From the NCBI GenBank assembly GCA_963710615.1, contig CAVQBF010000008.1, positions 682,001 to 746,000 of the forward strand: a stretch of DNA of 64,000 bases, written 5' to 3'. Positions 7,804 through 16,436 of this stretch are shown one piece after another. The notes under the pieces were generated by a model. The model saw nothing but the letters and a program-made list of their open reading frames with translations, had not been told where the DNA came from and did no database searches. The translations under genes were made by a program, and so were the position numbers. The stretch comes from GCA-2746605 sp963710615 (GTDB lineage: Bacteria > Bacteroidota > Ignavibacteria > Ignavibacteriales > Melioribacteraceae). Numbering within the stretch: position 1 is the first letter of the stretch; each line of letters opens with the position of its first letter.

Positions 7804-9075
7804 TTAAGCAACAGCACTTTCATTTCCTGAATCTTTTACGAACAAGCAGGACGACATGGCCATTTCTGTTACATTTCTTAAGTTATTTAAATCAATAACA
7901 TCTCCAAGTCCAAATATATTTATGTCTGCTCTCGGTGCTTTTTTTACTGCCGTTTGAAAATCACCAATTATTACCTTAAACTCAGTTAGTGATGGCAGCC
8001 TGGTTTGTTCACTTATATTGTTTAAAAACTCATATAGTCTTTCTTCATCACTTTTACTGTTTGCCACAGTAACCAAATTAATTTTACCGCCCCAATTCAG
8101 TTGAAGCTGTAAGGAAATCAATACAGCTAAATGCCAGTTAGGGCTTTTATCTCTTAACCATAAGTTTACATCCTTTTGTAAACCAAAAGCAATCCTTGAA
8201 TGTTGTCTCAATAATAAAGTTCCCAGATCATTTTCACCAGCATAAAGAATGAGATTTTTAACAATTTCATCATTATCTTCTCTATTTCCAACATTGAGAA
8301 AGATACAATTAGGTCTTAATGAACCTCCCCTCAAGGTTTGAATCACTAATTTAGCACCATGCAAAAAATTGCTATCTTCAATTATTGCGCTATTAACTAA
8401 AATATTTTCTGATTTTAATGGTGCAACAGCATATTCTAAATCTTTCCGAGCTTCTTCAATATTTTCATCTTTAACCGAAAACGAATATAAGCTACCCGAT
8501 GGATAAGTGATACTTCTGATAAACAGCAATGATCCAACCGATGCTTTTGGATCCTCAATCGGAATAAGTAAATCGGGTTTCCAAGCAATTTGATGTCTTG
8601 GAAATCTTGCAGCAATTCTTGAAGCTACTTCGGCAAGTACTAAAAACATTCCCCCTCTTATATCTCCCCATTCCGCTTTAAGTCCTCTTTTAGAAAGCCA
8701 TATGTAAAGATAAATTATCGTTGATATTGCTAGCAGACTAAAGATAGGACTAACCAAAATCATTACCAGGAAACAACCGATTGCACCAATAAAAGGGATC
8801 GCTCGTGAAATTTTAAATGTGGGTCTAAAACTTATTATCTTCATACTCTGCTGAATATAAACCACAAGATTTAAAGTTCCATAAGTGATCAAGAAAAATA
8901 AAGTTATGAGTGTAGCAAGTGCATCTAGATCGCCAAGTACAAGAGATACTAAAACTATAATAGCGGTAAATATTATTGCATTACGTGGTTCATGTTTGTC
9001 AGATAGTTTTTCAAAGATGTTGGAGTATGGAATTGTTTGCTGCTGAGCTAAGTGCCTGCAATATTCTTGGCGCAC
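7804..9075 (-). CDS. Cation-chloride cotransporter-like protein, C-terminal part (frameshifted)
   Basis: C-terminal portion of a bacterial SLC12/CCC-type APC-superfamily transporter. Homologous reading starts about 'QTIPYSNIFEKLSDKHEPRNAIIFTAI', which continues the 'GAPRILQAL' of the upstream frame. Three or four membrane helices follow, then a long cytoplasmic C-terminal domain (about residues 150-423 of this frame) like the SLC12 tail. The first 12 or so codons of this open frame overlap the other half and are not real. The break is at about 9036-9049; skipping one nucleotide joins the halves into about 720 residues, the normal size of the family. The gene is either inactivated here or carries a sequence error. 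Confidence 0.75.
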   Translation of the reverse strand: MRQEYCRHLAQQQTIPYSNIFEKLSDKHEPRNAIIFTAIIVLVSLVLGDLDALATLITLFFLITYGTLNLVVYIQQSMKIISFRPTFKISRAIPFIGAIGCFLVMILVSPIFSLLAISTIIYLYIWLSKRGLKAEWGDIRGGMFLVLAEVASRIAARFPRHQIAWKPDLLIPIEDPKASVGSLLFIRSITYPSGSLYSFSVKDENIEEARKDLEYAVAPLKSENILVNSAIIEDSNFLHGAKLVIQTLRGGSLRPNCIFLNVGNREDNDEIVKNLILYAGENDLGTLLLRQHSRIAFGLQKDVNLWLRDKSPNWHLAVLISLQLQLNWGGKINLVTVANSKSDEERLYEFLNNISEQTRLPSLTEFKVIIGDFQTAVKKAPRADINIFGLGDVIDLNNLRNVTEMAMSSCLFVKDSGNESAVA

Positions 9076-9964
9076 CTATCAAACTTCCAAGTGCTGAAGA
9101 AAATGTAGCTGCCAATATTCCAATAATTACCAATGGGCCCCAAAATGAGTAATCAACCATAAACATTTGATTTGTTCTAAGTTCATCACTAGTAATAAAG
9201 TTTGCTGAGAAAAATGCCATTAATAAGTATATTATCAATGTGAAGCCAATCGCAGCTAAAGTTCCTTTAGGTATTGATTTCCTGGGATTCTTTAAGTCAC
9301 CAGATAAATTTGCACCAGCCATTATTCCAGTTACAGCAGGAAAGAATATTGCAAAGACTTCCCAAAAACCGGCATCCTCAAAGCTTCCAATTAAGGTAAT
9401 TTTTTCAACCGGTTCAGCTTGAGTAAGGAAAAATGATAACACCGAAAGAATGATCAGAACAAATATTACATACTGCACTCTGATTGCATATTTTGCTCCG
9501 GTAAAGGAGATCACAAAAAGTACCACTGCAGTAATTAAAGATACTGCTAATTGACTATGACCTGGGAAAATCATTAGCCAGCCTTCTGCAAAACCAATTA
9601 TATACAGAGCAGCTGATAAGGATTGAGACACATAAAATGGAATACCAATACTACCACCAGCTTCTAAACCTAGTGATTTTGAGATTATTGAATATGGCCC
9701 GCCGGCGCCAATTTTGATATTAGTTGTAATTGATGACATTGACATCCCGGTGCAGAGGGTAATTATCTTTGCTAATAAAATAATCACCACAGCGCCAAGG
9801 AGACCGGCATTTCCCACAACCCAACCAAGGCGGAGAAACATTATTACACCAAGTATGGTCAATACGTCGGGAGTAAAAACCCCTCCAAACGTTCCAAACT
9901 TGTGGTGCTTTTCTTCCTGTTCCTTCTTAAATAAATTCTGAATAATTTCTTGTAATTTACTCAT
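9011..9964 (-). CDS. Cation-chloride cotransporter-like protein, N-terminal part (frameshifted)
   Basis: The N-terminal 300 or so residues of an SLC12-like transporter. The opening 'GTFGGVFTPDVLTILGVIMFLRLGWVVG' is the canonical TM1 signature of the NKCC/KCC family. It is followed by 'GAGGPYSIISKSLG' (TM3), 'FFPAVTGIMAGANLSGDLKNPRKSIPKGTL' (TM6 region) and 'LGSLIGAPRILQAL'. The last residues (ANNSILQHL) are out-of-frame read-through to a chance stop. The family moves Na+/K+/Cl- or related solutes together. The gene starts 4 nt after corA, so it belongs to the ion operon. A +1 correction near 9040 restores the full protein. Confidence 0.8.
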   Translation of the reverse strand: MSKLQEIIQNLFKKEQEEKHHKFGTFGGVFTPDVLTILGVIMFLRLGWVVGNAGLLGAVVIILLAKIITLCTGMSMSSITTNIKIGAGGPYSIISKSLGLEAGGSIGIPFYVSQSLSAALYIIGFAEGWLMIFPGHSQLAVSLITAVVLFVISFTGAKYAIRVQYVIFVLIILSVLSFFLTQAEPVEKITLIGSFEDAGFWEVFAIFFPAVTGIMAGANLSGDLKNPRKSIPKGTLAAIGFTLIIYLLMAFFSANFITSDELRTNQMFMVDYSFWGPLVIIGILAATFSSALGSLIGAPRILQALSSAANNSILQHL

Positions 9965-9968
9965 ATAA

Positions 9969-11027
9969 CTAAAACCACTTTTTCCATTTCATGAGCGCAA
10001 CAATACCAATACCGACAACAAACATCAATATTAAAGCAAAATAATAACCATGCTCCCATTGCAGCTCCGGCATATTTGTAAAGTTCATTCCATAAATACC
10101 GGCTATAAATGTTAAAGGAATAAAGATAGTAGCAATTATTGTTAATACTTTCATAACACGGTTGGTGTTATTGGCCATATTATTTTCATTAAGCGAAACT
10201 AGATTGTTAATCATTTCTGAAAATGAATTGTAATACTCAATCAGCTCGTTTATATGGTCCTTACTATCATTAAAGTATTTAAGGTTATCGTCTTCAATTA
10301 ATTCAGATTCATCTGTCATAAGGTCATTAATTGCAATTTTAAGTGGAAATAAATTTTTTCTCACTGACGTCAATTTATTTTTAAGATCATAAATATCCTC
10401 AATATGGTTTTTGTGAGTCTCAATCAGCAAGTTATTATCTATCTTATTTATTTCCTCTCTTAAATTTTCGAAAAATGTATAATAACTGTCTAAGAAACTA
10501 TCTATTAAAACAAAAAATAAATAGTCGCTTCCCTTTCTTCGCGCTCTTCCTTTCCCAACTTTAATTCGCTCAATTTTGGGAGGAATAATGCTGCTTGATT
10601 CTTCTTGGAATGATATTACTAATTTATCCTTCATCAATAGTGTAACGTGTGTATCTTTTATACTATATCCTTCTTGATTAAAATTTTTAAGAGAAAAGAT
10701 CAAGTATTCTTCTCCCTCTTCATATTTTGGTATATGATCTGTATTTAAGGCGTCTTCAACCAAAAGATCATGAACTTCAAAAGTTCTACAGATAGAAGAA
10801 ATCATTTCAAGATTAGAAAATCCCTCAATATCGATCCAGGTCACTTTACTATTTTCATGAATATCTTTTATCTGATCTTCTTGACTTAATATTCGTTCAT
10901 CAAACTCATCATTGTTATATTGGATAACTCTAATGGTGGTTTCTTTTCTCTCTTCTTCTCCGTAGTAAGTGAATTCCCCGGGAGCCCTACCAACACTTTG
11001 ATTTAACTTTTTTCTAAATATTTTCAT
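9969..11027 (-). CDS. corA: Magnesium/cobalt transporter CorA
   Basis: 352 residues, typical CorA length. A large cytoplasmic alpha/beta and helical funnel (about 1-285) leads into two C-terminal membrane helices. The first ends with the invariant selectivity motif Y-G-M-N (GMN at 313-315), followed by the periplasmic loop and second helix, then a basic tail (KWKKWF). It forms a pentameric Mg2+ channel gated by cytoplasmic Mg2+. It overlaps the upstream mscS by 4 nt and is followed 4 nt later by the cotransporter, so translation of the three is probably coupled. Confidence 0.95.
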   Translation of the reverse strand: MKIFRKKLNQSVGRAPGEFTYYGEEERKETTIRVIQYNNDEFDERILSQEDQIKDIHENSKVTWIDIEGFSNLEMISSICRTFEVHDLLVEDALNTDHIPKYEEGEEYLIFSLKNFNQEGYSIKDTHVTLLMKDKLVISFQEESSSIIPPKIERIKVGKGRARRKGSDYLFFVLIDSFLDSYYTFFENLREEINKIDNNLLIETHKNHIEDIYDLKNKLTSVRKNLFPLKIAINDLMTDESELIEDDNLKYFNDSKDHINELIEYYNSFSEMINNLVSLNENNMANNTNRVMKVLTIIATIFIPLTFIAGIYGMNFTNMPELQWEHGYYFALILMFVVGIGIVALMKWKKWF

Positions 11028-11875
11028 TTTTCTTCACTACTATTTTTGTATACAATTGTTCGATGTGGGAATGGTATCTCAATATTATTTTTATCGAATT
11101 CATCCTTAATCGATTTATATAAATCACACCGCATAATAAATCCACTCAAAGAGTTGCTCGACCAAATATATGCCCGTAAGTTTATAGCTGATTCTCCATA
11201 GCCTAATACTCTTACAATTACAATTGGTTCATTATTTAATTTTTGTTCTTCATTACGTTCATCAAGACAGTTCGGATGCTTTATTGCTTGATCTTGAATA
11301 ATACTTATTGCTTTGTCAATATTCGAATCATAACTAATACCAATTTCCACTAAGTTACAAATTTTTTCATCCTTAATGTGAGAATTAATAATAGTCTCAT
11401 TACTTATCACTGAATTGGGAATTATAAGTCTTCTGTTTTCAACATTTCTAATTACTGTGTGTCGCAGGGTAATATCCTCTACAATTCCTCTCTGGTTTGT
11501 AATTTCAATTAAGTCCCCAACTCTAAAAGGTTTGAATATAACAATAAAAATTCCGCTAATAATATTTGCAAATGCCTCTTGGGCAGCTAAACCAAGAATT
11601 GCAGCAATCAACCCAGCACTTGCTAGAAGAGTTAACCCAAGTTCTCTTAAACTGGGGATTGTATAAAAAATTATTATTGTAGCTGCAATAATGATAAAAA
11701 AACTTATTGCATGTTTTAGAAAATTGTAGCTAGTTGCATCATTATCCAGTGTTTTTGTTTGTACATCAATATACCTGCCTAATATGTATTTTAATGTTCT
11801 TGAAAGGAAATAAGATACAATTAGAATGATTACAACAAATGAACCATACTTTAAAATAGAATTTAATTCAGTCAT
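11024..11875 (-). CDS. Mechanosensitive ion channel, MscS family
   Basis: A 283-residue MscS-type channel with an N-terminal helix, a second membrane helix and pore helix. The signature 'ILGLAAQEAFANIISGIFIVIFKPFRVGDLIEI' (about 90-125) is followed by the beta domain ('LRHTVIRNVENRRLIIPNSVISNETI') and a C-terminal domain ending 'NNIEIPFPHRTIVYK'. I chose ATG at 11875; a TTG three codons upstream is the only alternative, and the local GGGAAG does not decide between them. It leads the mscS-corA-cotransporter-mscS operon and is divergent from the Rrf2 regulator, with 150 nt between them that must hold both promoters. Confidence 0.92.
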   Translation of the reverse strand: MTELNSILKYGSFVVIILIVSYFLSRTLKYILGRYIDVQTKTLDNDATSYNFLKHAISFFIIIAATIIIFYTIPSLRELGLTLLASAGLIAAILGLAAQEAFANIISGIFIVIFKPFRVGDLIEITNQRGIVEDITLRHTVIRNVENRRLIIPNSVISNETIINSHIKDEKICNLVEIGISYDSNIDKAISIIQDQAIKHPNCLDERNEEQKLNNEPIVIVRVLGYGESAINLRAYIWSSNSLSGFIMRCDLYKSIKDEFDKNNIEIPFPHRTIVYKNSSEEK

Positions 11876-11912
11876 ACTTCCCAAAAAAATTATTAAGATT
11901 AAAAAATAGCTT

Positions 11913-11940
11913 TTGACAAAATTTTGATAACAATTATTCT
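11913..11940 (+). promoter_or_regulatory. Possible promoter and palindrome upstream of the Rrf2 gene
   Basis: TTGACA at 11913-11918 is followed after 16 nt by TATTCT at 11935-11940, a plausible sigma70-like pair for the Rrf2 gene. A perfect 10-bp palindrome, CAAAATTTTG (11917-11926), overlaps the -35 element, where an autoregulator would bind. FCB bacteria often use a different promoter consensus, and AT-rich DNA makes such matches common, so this is tentative. Confidence 0.3.
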
Positions 11941-12026
11941 CAATAATACTAAAAGAAATCAGTTTTTTTAATTTTATTTTTTTGTAATATTTAAAGTTAT
12001 TTTCAGAACAAATACTCTTAAATAAA

Positions 12027-12458
12027 ATGACTGTAATATTTTCAAAGAAATGTGAGCTGGCAATTCAAGCAACTTTATTCCTCTCAATAAAAAGCGACCG
12101 TATTGTTTTTAACGCTACAGAGATCTCAAAAGAATTAAAAGTCCCTAAAGAGTTTGTTTCTAAAATGCTGCAAACCTTAACTGATAGTGGAATTATTGGA
12201 TCTAAAAAAGGAAAGAACGGTGGATTTTTCTTAGCAAGAAAACCAAAAAATATTAAATTGATTGAAATAGTTAAAGCAATAGATGGTGACAAAGTATTTA
12301 AAAGTTGTGTGCTGGGGTTTCCAAATTGCGGAGATGATCATCCTTGTCCTGTGCATGATAAATGGGGAAAAATTAGAGATGAAGCATTTAAAATGCTCAG
12401 CGAAGAAACGCTTGAAGAGTTAAAAGAGAAAACATTGGAAAAAATTTCCAGTCTATAG
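12027..12458 (+). CDS. Rrf2 family transcriptional regulator, likely Fe-S
   Basis: A 143-residue Rrf2-family protein. The N-terminal winged helix reads 'ELAIQATLFLS' then 'ATEISKELKVPKEFVSKMLQTLTDSGIIGSKKGKNGGFFLARKPKNIKLIEIVKAIDG', with the family's G-x-x-GGF-x-L-A wing. Three cysteines follow in the region 'SCVLGFPNCGDDHPCPVHDKW' (about residues 92-112), with spacing like the [2Fe-2S] ligands of IscR/NsrR. That suggests a sensor of iron-sulphur status, NO or redox. It is divergent from the ion-transport operon and upstream of two PNPOx-fold genes. Its targets cannot be read from the sequence. Confidence 0.9.
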   Translation: MTVIFSKKCELAIQATLFLSIKSDRIVFNATEISKELKVPKEFVSKMLQTLTDSGIIGSKKGKNGGFFLARKPKNIKLIEIVKAIDGDKVFKSCVLGFPNCGDDHPCPVHDKWGKIRDEAFKMLSEETLEELKEKTLEKISSL

Positions 12459-12668
12459 TAAAGACACAAACTAAAAGTTATATAGTTTTCTTGGCAGAAA
12501 TACCGCTCCTAAAATACAAAGTCACAAAATTTACAGATCTTCCATCAAAAATATTGTGATAAACAAACATAACAATTCTCATATACTGAGTATCAATTCC
12601 AACTATGTTTTTAATCTATTTTGGTTTTTATACTCAAAAAAAATCTATTAACTTAACGTATTAAGTAA

Positions 12669-13283
12669 TTGGGAAAACTTTTGGAAAAATTTCATTTTAA
12701 TCTTAACCTTTTGTTAAATGATCTTTGGGAGATGCTTGAAGAAGGAGCTGAAAAATCCAAATCCGATTTTCATTTAGCGACTTTTTGTACTATAAGCAAA
12801 GATAAACCTAAAAACCGAACTGTTGTACTAAGAAGAGTAATTAAAGAAAGAAACATATTGATTTTTCATACTGATAAAAGAAGTGGTAAGATTTATGAAA
12901 TTAATTCAAATCCAAATATTTCCTGGTTATTCTACTCTCACTCCAATAAAGTACAGCTGCGTCTAGAAGGAGAAGCTGTTATATATAGTTCCGGAAAACT
13001 TTTTGAAGATCAATGGAATTCTACTGCATTAATGAGTAAGAAATGTTATCTAATAGATCATACTCCCAGCAGTATTCTAAAACATCCAGAGGTATATCTT
13101 AATAGTTATTCTCATTTCAATAATATTTCTATTGAAGATTCTCAAATTGGTAAAGAAAATTTCGCTGTGATTGAAACAAAAATTAATTCAATTGATTGGC
13201 TTTACTTAAAATCTTCCGGACATATTAGAGCAAAGTTTGATTTGGTGAATGAACTAATGCAAGGGAAGTGGTTGGTGCCTTAA
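12669..13283 (+). CDS. Pyridoxamine 5'-phosphate oxidase-fold (FMN-binding split barrel) protein
   Basis: A 204-residue flavin split-barrel protein: 'FHLATFCTISKDKPKNRTVVLRRV', then 'LIFHTDKRSGKIYEINSNPNISWLFYSHSNKVQLRLEGEA' are the FMN-binding strands typical of the Alr4036-like PNPOx family. The PdxH C-terminal dimerisation motif (FWQGRxxRLHDR) is absent, so it is not the PNP oxidase itself. Only TTG starts are available (12669 or 12681), with no clear RBS. It lies 22 nt upstream of pdxH and is probably cotranscribed. The substrate is unknown; it may reduce a small molecule using FMN. Confidence 0.8.
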   Translation: MGKLLEKFHFNLNLLLNDLWEMLEEGAEKSKSDFHLATFCTISKDKPKNRTVVLRRVIKERNILIFHTDKRSGKIYEINSNPNISWLFYSHSNKVQLRLEGEAVIYSSGKLFEDQWNSTALMSKKCYLIDHTPSSILKHPEVYLNSYSHFNNISIEDSQIGKENFAVIETKINSIDWLYLKSSGHIRAKFDLVNELMQGKWLVP

Positions 13284-13305
13284 ATAAAAAAACGAAAGAA
13301 AAATT

Positions 13306-13950
13306 ATGAAATTGAAAGTTGCCGATATGAGGGAATCGTATTACACGGATGGTTTAAATGAAAACACTATTGAAAGAAATCCAATAAAACTTTTTGAAAT
13401 TTGGTTTAATTATGCAATAGAAAAAAAAGTTTTGGAACCAAACGCAATGACTCTTGCAACCGCCGATAAAAATGGAAAACCTTCGGCAAGAATTGTTTTA
13501 TTAAAAGATTATAGTGAAGAAGGTTTTGTATTTTTTACGAATTATAACAGTATAAAAGGAATTCAGCTTGAAAAAAATCCAACTGCGGCCTTGGTCTTTT
13601 GGTGGGGAAATTTAGCAAGACAAATCCGCATAGAGGGAAGCGTTGAAAAAACTTCCACAAAGGAATCTGATGAATATTTCAATTCACGTCCTCGCGGTAA
13701 CCAGCTTGGAGCAATAGTTTCTGATCAAAGTCAGCCGGTTCAAAGTTATTCTTATTTAGAAAGTGAGTTTGAAAAAATATCCAGAAAGTATAAAGAAAAA
13801 AAAGTGGTTCGACCAAATTATTGGGGCGGATACAGAGTTATACCGGATATGATTGAGTTTTGGCAAGGGCGAGAAAATCGTTTGCATGATAGATTGCGGT
13901 TTACAAAAACTGATATAAATCAATGGAGGCTTGAACGACTTTCGCCATAA
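13306..13950 (+). CDS. pdxH: Pyridoxamine 5'-phosphate oxidase PdxH
   Basis: 214 residues, the standard PdxH length. The enzyme oxidises pyridoxine 5'-phosphate or pyridoxamine 5'-phosphate to PLP using FMN and O2. The opening 'MRESYYTDGLNE' and 'NAMTLATADKNGKPSARIVLLKDYSEEGFVFFTNYNSIKGIQLEKNPTAALVFWW' form the FMN site. 'RPRGNQLGAIVSDQSQPV' is the substrate region, and 'EFWQGRENRLHDRLRF' is the PROSITE C-terminal signature with the catalytic Arg-His. The protein would act in the cytoplasm. It is preceded by a PNPOx-fold paralogue. Confidence 0.97.
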   Translation: MKLKVADMRESYYTDGLNENTIERNPIKLFEIWFNYAIEKKVLEPNAMTLATADKNGKPSARIVLLKDYSEEGFVFFTNYNSIKGIQLEKNPTAALVFWWGNLARQIRIEGSVEKTSTKESDEYFNSRPRGNQLGAIVSDQSQPVQSYSYLESEFEKISRKYKEKKVVRPNYWGGYRVIPDMIEFWQGRENRLHDRLRFTKTDINQWRLERLSP

Positions 13951-13970
13951 TCTATAAGCTTATTAAGCTC

Positions 13971-14720
13971 TTAAATTCTTTGCTTCTTATTTAAGCTTCT
14001 TTTTCCATGTTTAATTATCCATAACGTTTCTTTGGTGGGAGAGTCCGATTCCCATTCACCGATAATTTCGTTAGCCAAATTTGGTGCTTCTTTCATTAAA
14101 TCATTTAAGTTGTTTCCAACACTCTTCTGAACAAATTTTTCTTTGTCATTTTTTAGATTAGTAAGTATTTTCTTAAACAATTCAAACTCATCTAATGCAA
14201 CAGTAAGTTTTCTAGCCCAAGGTAATTTAATTCTTATACCTTCGCTCGCTAATCTGCGTACATGAACATTTTTATCCTTACTCCACTTCACCATTATTTT
14301 CATTGTCTTTTTCGGTTTAGCTTCCAGCAATGTTCTAATAGCAAACTCTCCAGTAAATCTCTTTGTAAGCTCATAGATAAAGTTTATTGAAGCATCATAA
14401 TTTTTTAATCCATTTCTTTGAATATATCTGCCAACAGGCCATAGCCACCACCCATAAATAAACATTCCTTCGGTTGTCTGTAGTTCTGGACCTAATATAT
14501 CCCCAAATATTTTTATATTTTCATAATAATCAGAAGTTAAATGCTTTTCAAAAGCATCTACAAAAATATCTTGTCTTTCAGAAAATTCTTTGTTGATTAC
14601 ATTTTTTTTTATAAATCTAACAAATTCACTTTTATCAAAATCTGGATAAGTTTCCAAGATTTTATCTGCAATTAGTTTTGCACAGTCAACATCATAGTAG
14701 TCCTTGAATTTCTTAGCCAT
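13971..14720 (-). CDS. DNA alkylation repair protein (AlkC/AlkD-like HEAT repeats)
   Basis: A 249-residue protein made of tandem HEAT-like helices, as in the AlkC/AlkD glycosylases that remove N3/N7-alkylated bases without base flipping. Diagnostic segments are 'WWLWPVGRYIQRNG' and 'FAIRTLLEAKPKKTMKIMVKWSKDKNVHVRRLASEGIRIKLPWA' (about 145-170). The latter contains the conserved R-R-L-x-S-E-G-x-R motif and the WA pair of this superfamily. The C-terminus carries a further repeat ('KFVQKSVGNNLNDLMKEAP'). It is convergent with pdxH. Which of the two subfamilies it belongs to needs an alignment. Confidence 0.85.
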   Translation of the reverse strand: MAKKFKDYYDVDCAKLIADKILETYPDFDKSEFVRFIKKNVINKEFSERQDIFVDAFEKHLTSDYYENIKIFGDILGPELQTTEGMFIYGWWLWPVGRYIQRNGLKNYDASINFIYELTKRFTGEFAIRTLLEAKPKKTMKIMVKWSKDKNVHVRRLASEGIRIKLPWARKLTVALDEFELFKKILTNLKNDKEKFVQKSVGNNLNDLMKEAPNLANEIIGEWESDSPTKETLWIIKHGKRSLNKKQRI

Positions 14721-14736
14721 AATCTATTTCTTTTAT

Positions 14737-16266
14737 TTAATCAATAAACATCGGTGCTCCCGGCCCGACCGGAATACCTAATGCAAACCAAACTATAAAC
14801 ATTAGTGTCCAAATGATAAAAAATGAAACCGTATAAGGAAGCATTGTAGCTATCAATGTCCCTATTCCTGCCTCCTTATCATATTTACCTACAAATGCAA
14901 TTATCAGTGCAAAGTAACTCATCATTGGCGAAACAATATTTGTAACACTATCACCAACTCTATATGCAACTTGTATTACTTCGGGCGAGTAGCTTAACAA
15001 CATAAACATTGGTACAAATACAGGCGCCATTACTGCCCACTTTGCAGAAGCGCTTCCGATAAATAAATTTATAATTGCAGAAATAATTATGAATGCAATA
15101 AGCAAAGGTATTGGTCCAAGTCCGCTCGATTTTAATAGATTAGCACCTTCAACTGCTACAATCATTCCAAGATTTGTCCAATTAAAAAAAGCAACAAACT
15201 GTGCGGCAAAAAATACCAGGACAATGTATGAACCAAGGGTTTCCATTGATTTATCCATTCCCTTAATTATATCACTATCCTTTTTAATTGTGCCTGCACC
15301 AATACCGTAAGCAATTCCAAGTACAAGACCTCCAATGAAAATGAATGAAACAATTCCTTTAAGAAACGGGGATTTTAAGATACTGAAAGTTTCCTGATCA
15401 CGTAAAAAGCCAGTTTCCGGGATAATTCCGAATAAAATAATTGCTAATAAAACAAAAGAAGCAATCATAGTATATAAAAGCCCCTTTTTCTCATTGCTTG
15501 ATAAAGGTTTTATCTCCTCAGCTACAACATTACCTTTGTATGTCCCTAACCTGGGAATTACTACTTTTTCCGTTACCCATGTACCGGCAGCAGAGATAAA
15601 AAATGTTGAGACAAACATAAAATAATAATTTGCTGCAGGATTTACTTCGTAAGTTGAATCTATAATGTGAGCTGCTTCCTGCGTTAACCCGGCAAGCAAA
15701 GGATCAATAGTTCCTAGTAAAAGATTTGCGCTGTAGCCTCCTGAAACTCCTGCAAAAGCTGCGGCTAAACCAGCAATCGGATGTCTGCCAACCGCAAGAA
15801 AAATAATTGCAGAAAGCGGAACAAGAAGGACATAACCAATTTCACTTGCAGTATTAGATAATATGCCGGCGAATACAATCACAAAAGTTAAAAGTTTTTT
15901 GGGAGCTTTAAGCACAAGTAATCGGAGAACGGCACCAATAAGTCCGCTATGCTCTGCAACTGCAATTCCAAGTAAAGAAACAAGCACAGTTCCAAGCGGT
16001 GCAAAATTTGTAAAGTTAGTTATTAAGTTTAATATTATTCTATGCAGTCCCTCTATAGTCAAAAGACTCACCGGCTGAATTATTTCACCGGTTCCAGGAT
16101 GAACAACTTGCAGATCAAACAAACTTACAAACCATGAAAGTATTATAACAGCAAAAGCAAACAATGCAAATAAAGCAGTCGGATGTGGCAGTTTATTGCC
16201 TACTGTTTCAACAATGCTTAAAAATTTATCTATTAGACTTTTACTATTCTTTTTGTCAGAACTCAT
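14737..16266 (-). CDS. AbgT family transporter
   Basis: A 509-residue protein with about 11-12 hydrophobic segments. It has AbgT/MtrF family marks: 'VGNKLPHPTALFALFAFAVI' at the N-terminus, 'IAVAEHSGLIGAVLR', 'NTASEIGYVLLVPLSAIIFLAVGRHPIAGLAAAFAGVSGGYSANLL', 'FIGSASAKWAVMAPVFVPM' and 'YRVGDSVTNIVSPMMSYFALI'. Family members import p-aminobenzoyl-glutamate or export antimetabolites such as sulfonamides. Direction cannot be told from sequence. It is 16 nt upstream of the DNA repair gene and may be cotranscribed with it. Confidence 0.95.
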   Translation of the reverse strand: MSSDKKNSKSLIDKFLSIVETVGNKLPHPTALFALFAFAVIILSWFVSLFDLQVVHPGTGEIIQPVSLLTIEGLHRIILNLITNFTNFAPLGTVLVSLLGIAVAEHSGLIGAVLRLLVLKAPKKLLTFVIVFAGILSNTASEIGYVLLVPLSAIIFLAVGRHPIAGLAAAFAGVSGGYSANLLLGTIDPLLAGLTQEAAHIIDSTYEVNPAANYYFMFVSTFFISAAGTWVTEKVVIPRLGTYKGNVVAEEIKPLSSNEKKGLLYTMIASFVLLAIILFGIIPETGFLRDQETFSILKSPFLKGIVSFIFIGGLVLGIAYGIGAGTIKKDSDIIKGMDKSMETLGSYIVLVFFAAQFVAFFNWTNLGMIVAVEGANLLKSSGLGPIPLLIAFIIISAIINLFIGSASAKWAVMAPVFVPMFMLLSYSPEVIQVAYRVGDSVTNIVSPMMSYFALIIAFVGKYDKEAGIGTLIATMLPYTVSFFIIWTLMFIVWFALGIPVGPGAPMFID

Positions 16267-16436
16267 CTATTTCCTTTTACAAAGTATTTTATAATTGAGT
16301 GTTGAATTTAGAAAAAAAATTTAAAACTTATCGGTGAATTAGAACTATCTTTTAACAAATGCTTAGGTTTTACACAAATGACATTTTATTGTTTAATGTA
16401 AAATTTTTTTCGAAAAAATCCTTTGATGTAATATCC

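Noticed and set aside
9036..9075. CTTTGA-like prfB-type +1 slippery site at the end of the cotransporter N-terminal frame.
   Set aside because: The conserved reading changes frame about 30 nt earlier (QTIPYSNIF matches the family), so the shift is not at CTT-TGA. The other six breaks have no such site.
12465..12600. 44-codon open minus-strand frame in the Rrf2-PNPOx gap.
   Set aside because: No start codon with an RBS, and I could not tie its translation to any family; insufficient evidence for a gene or remnant.
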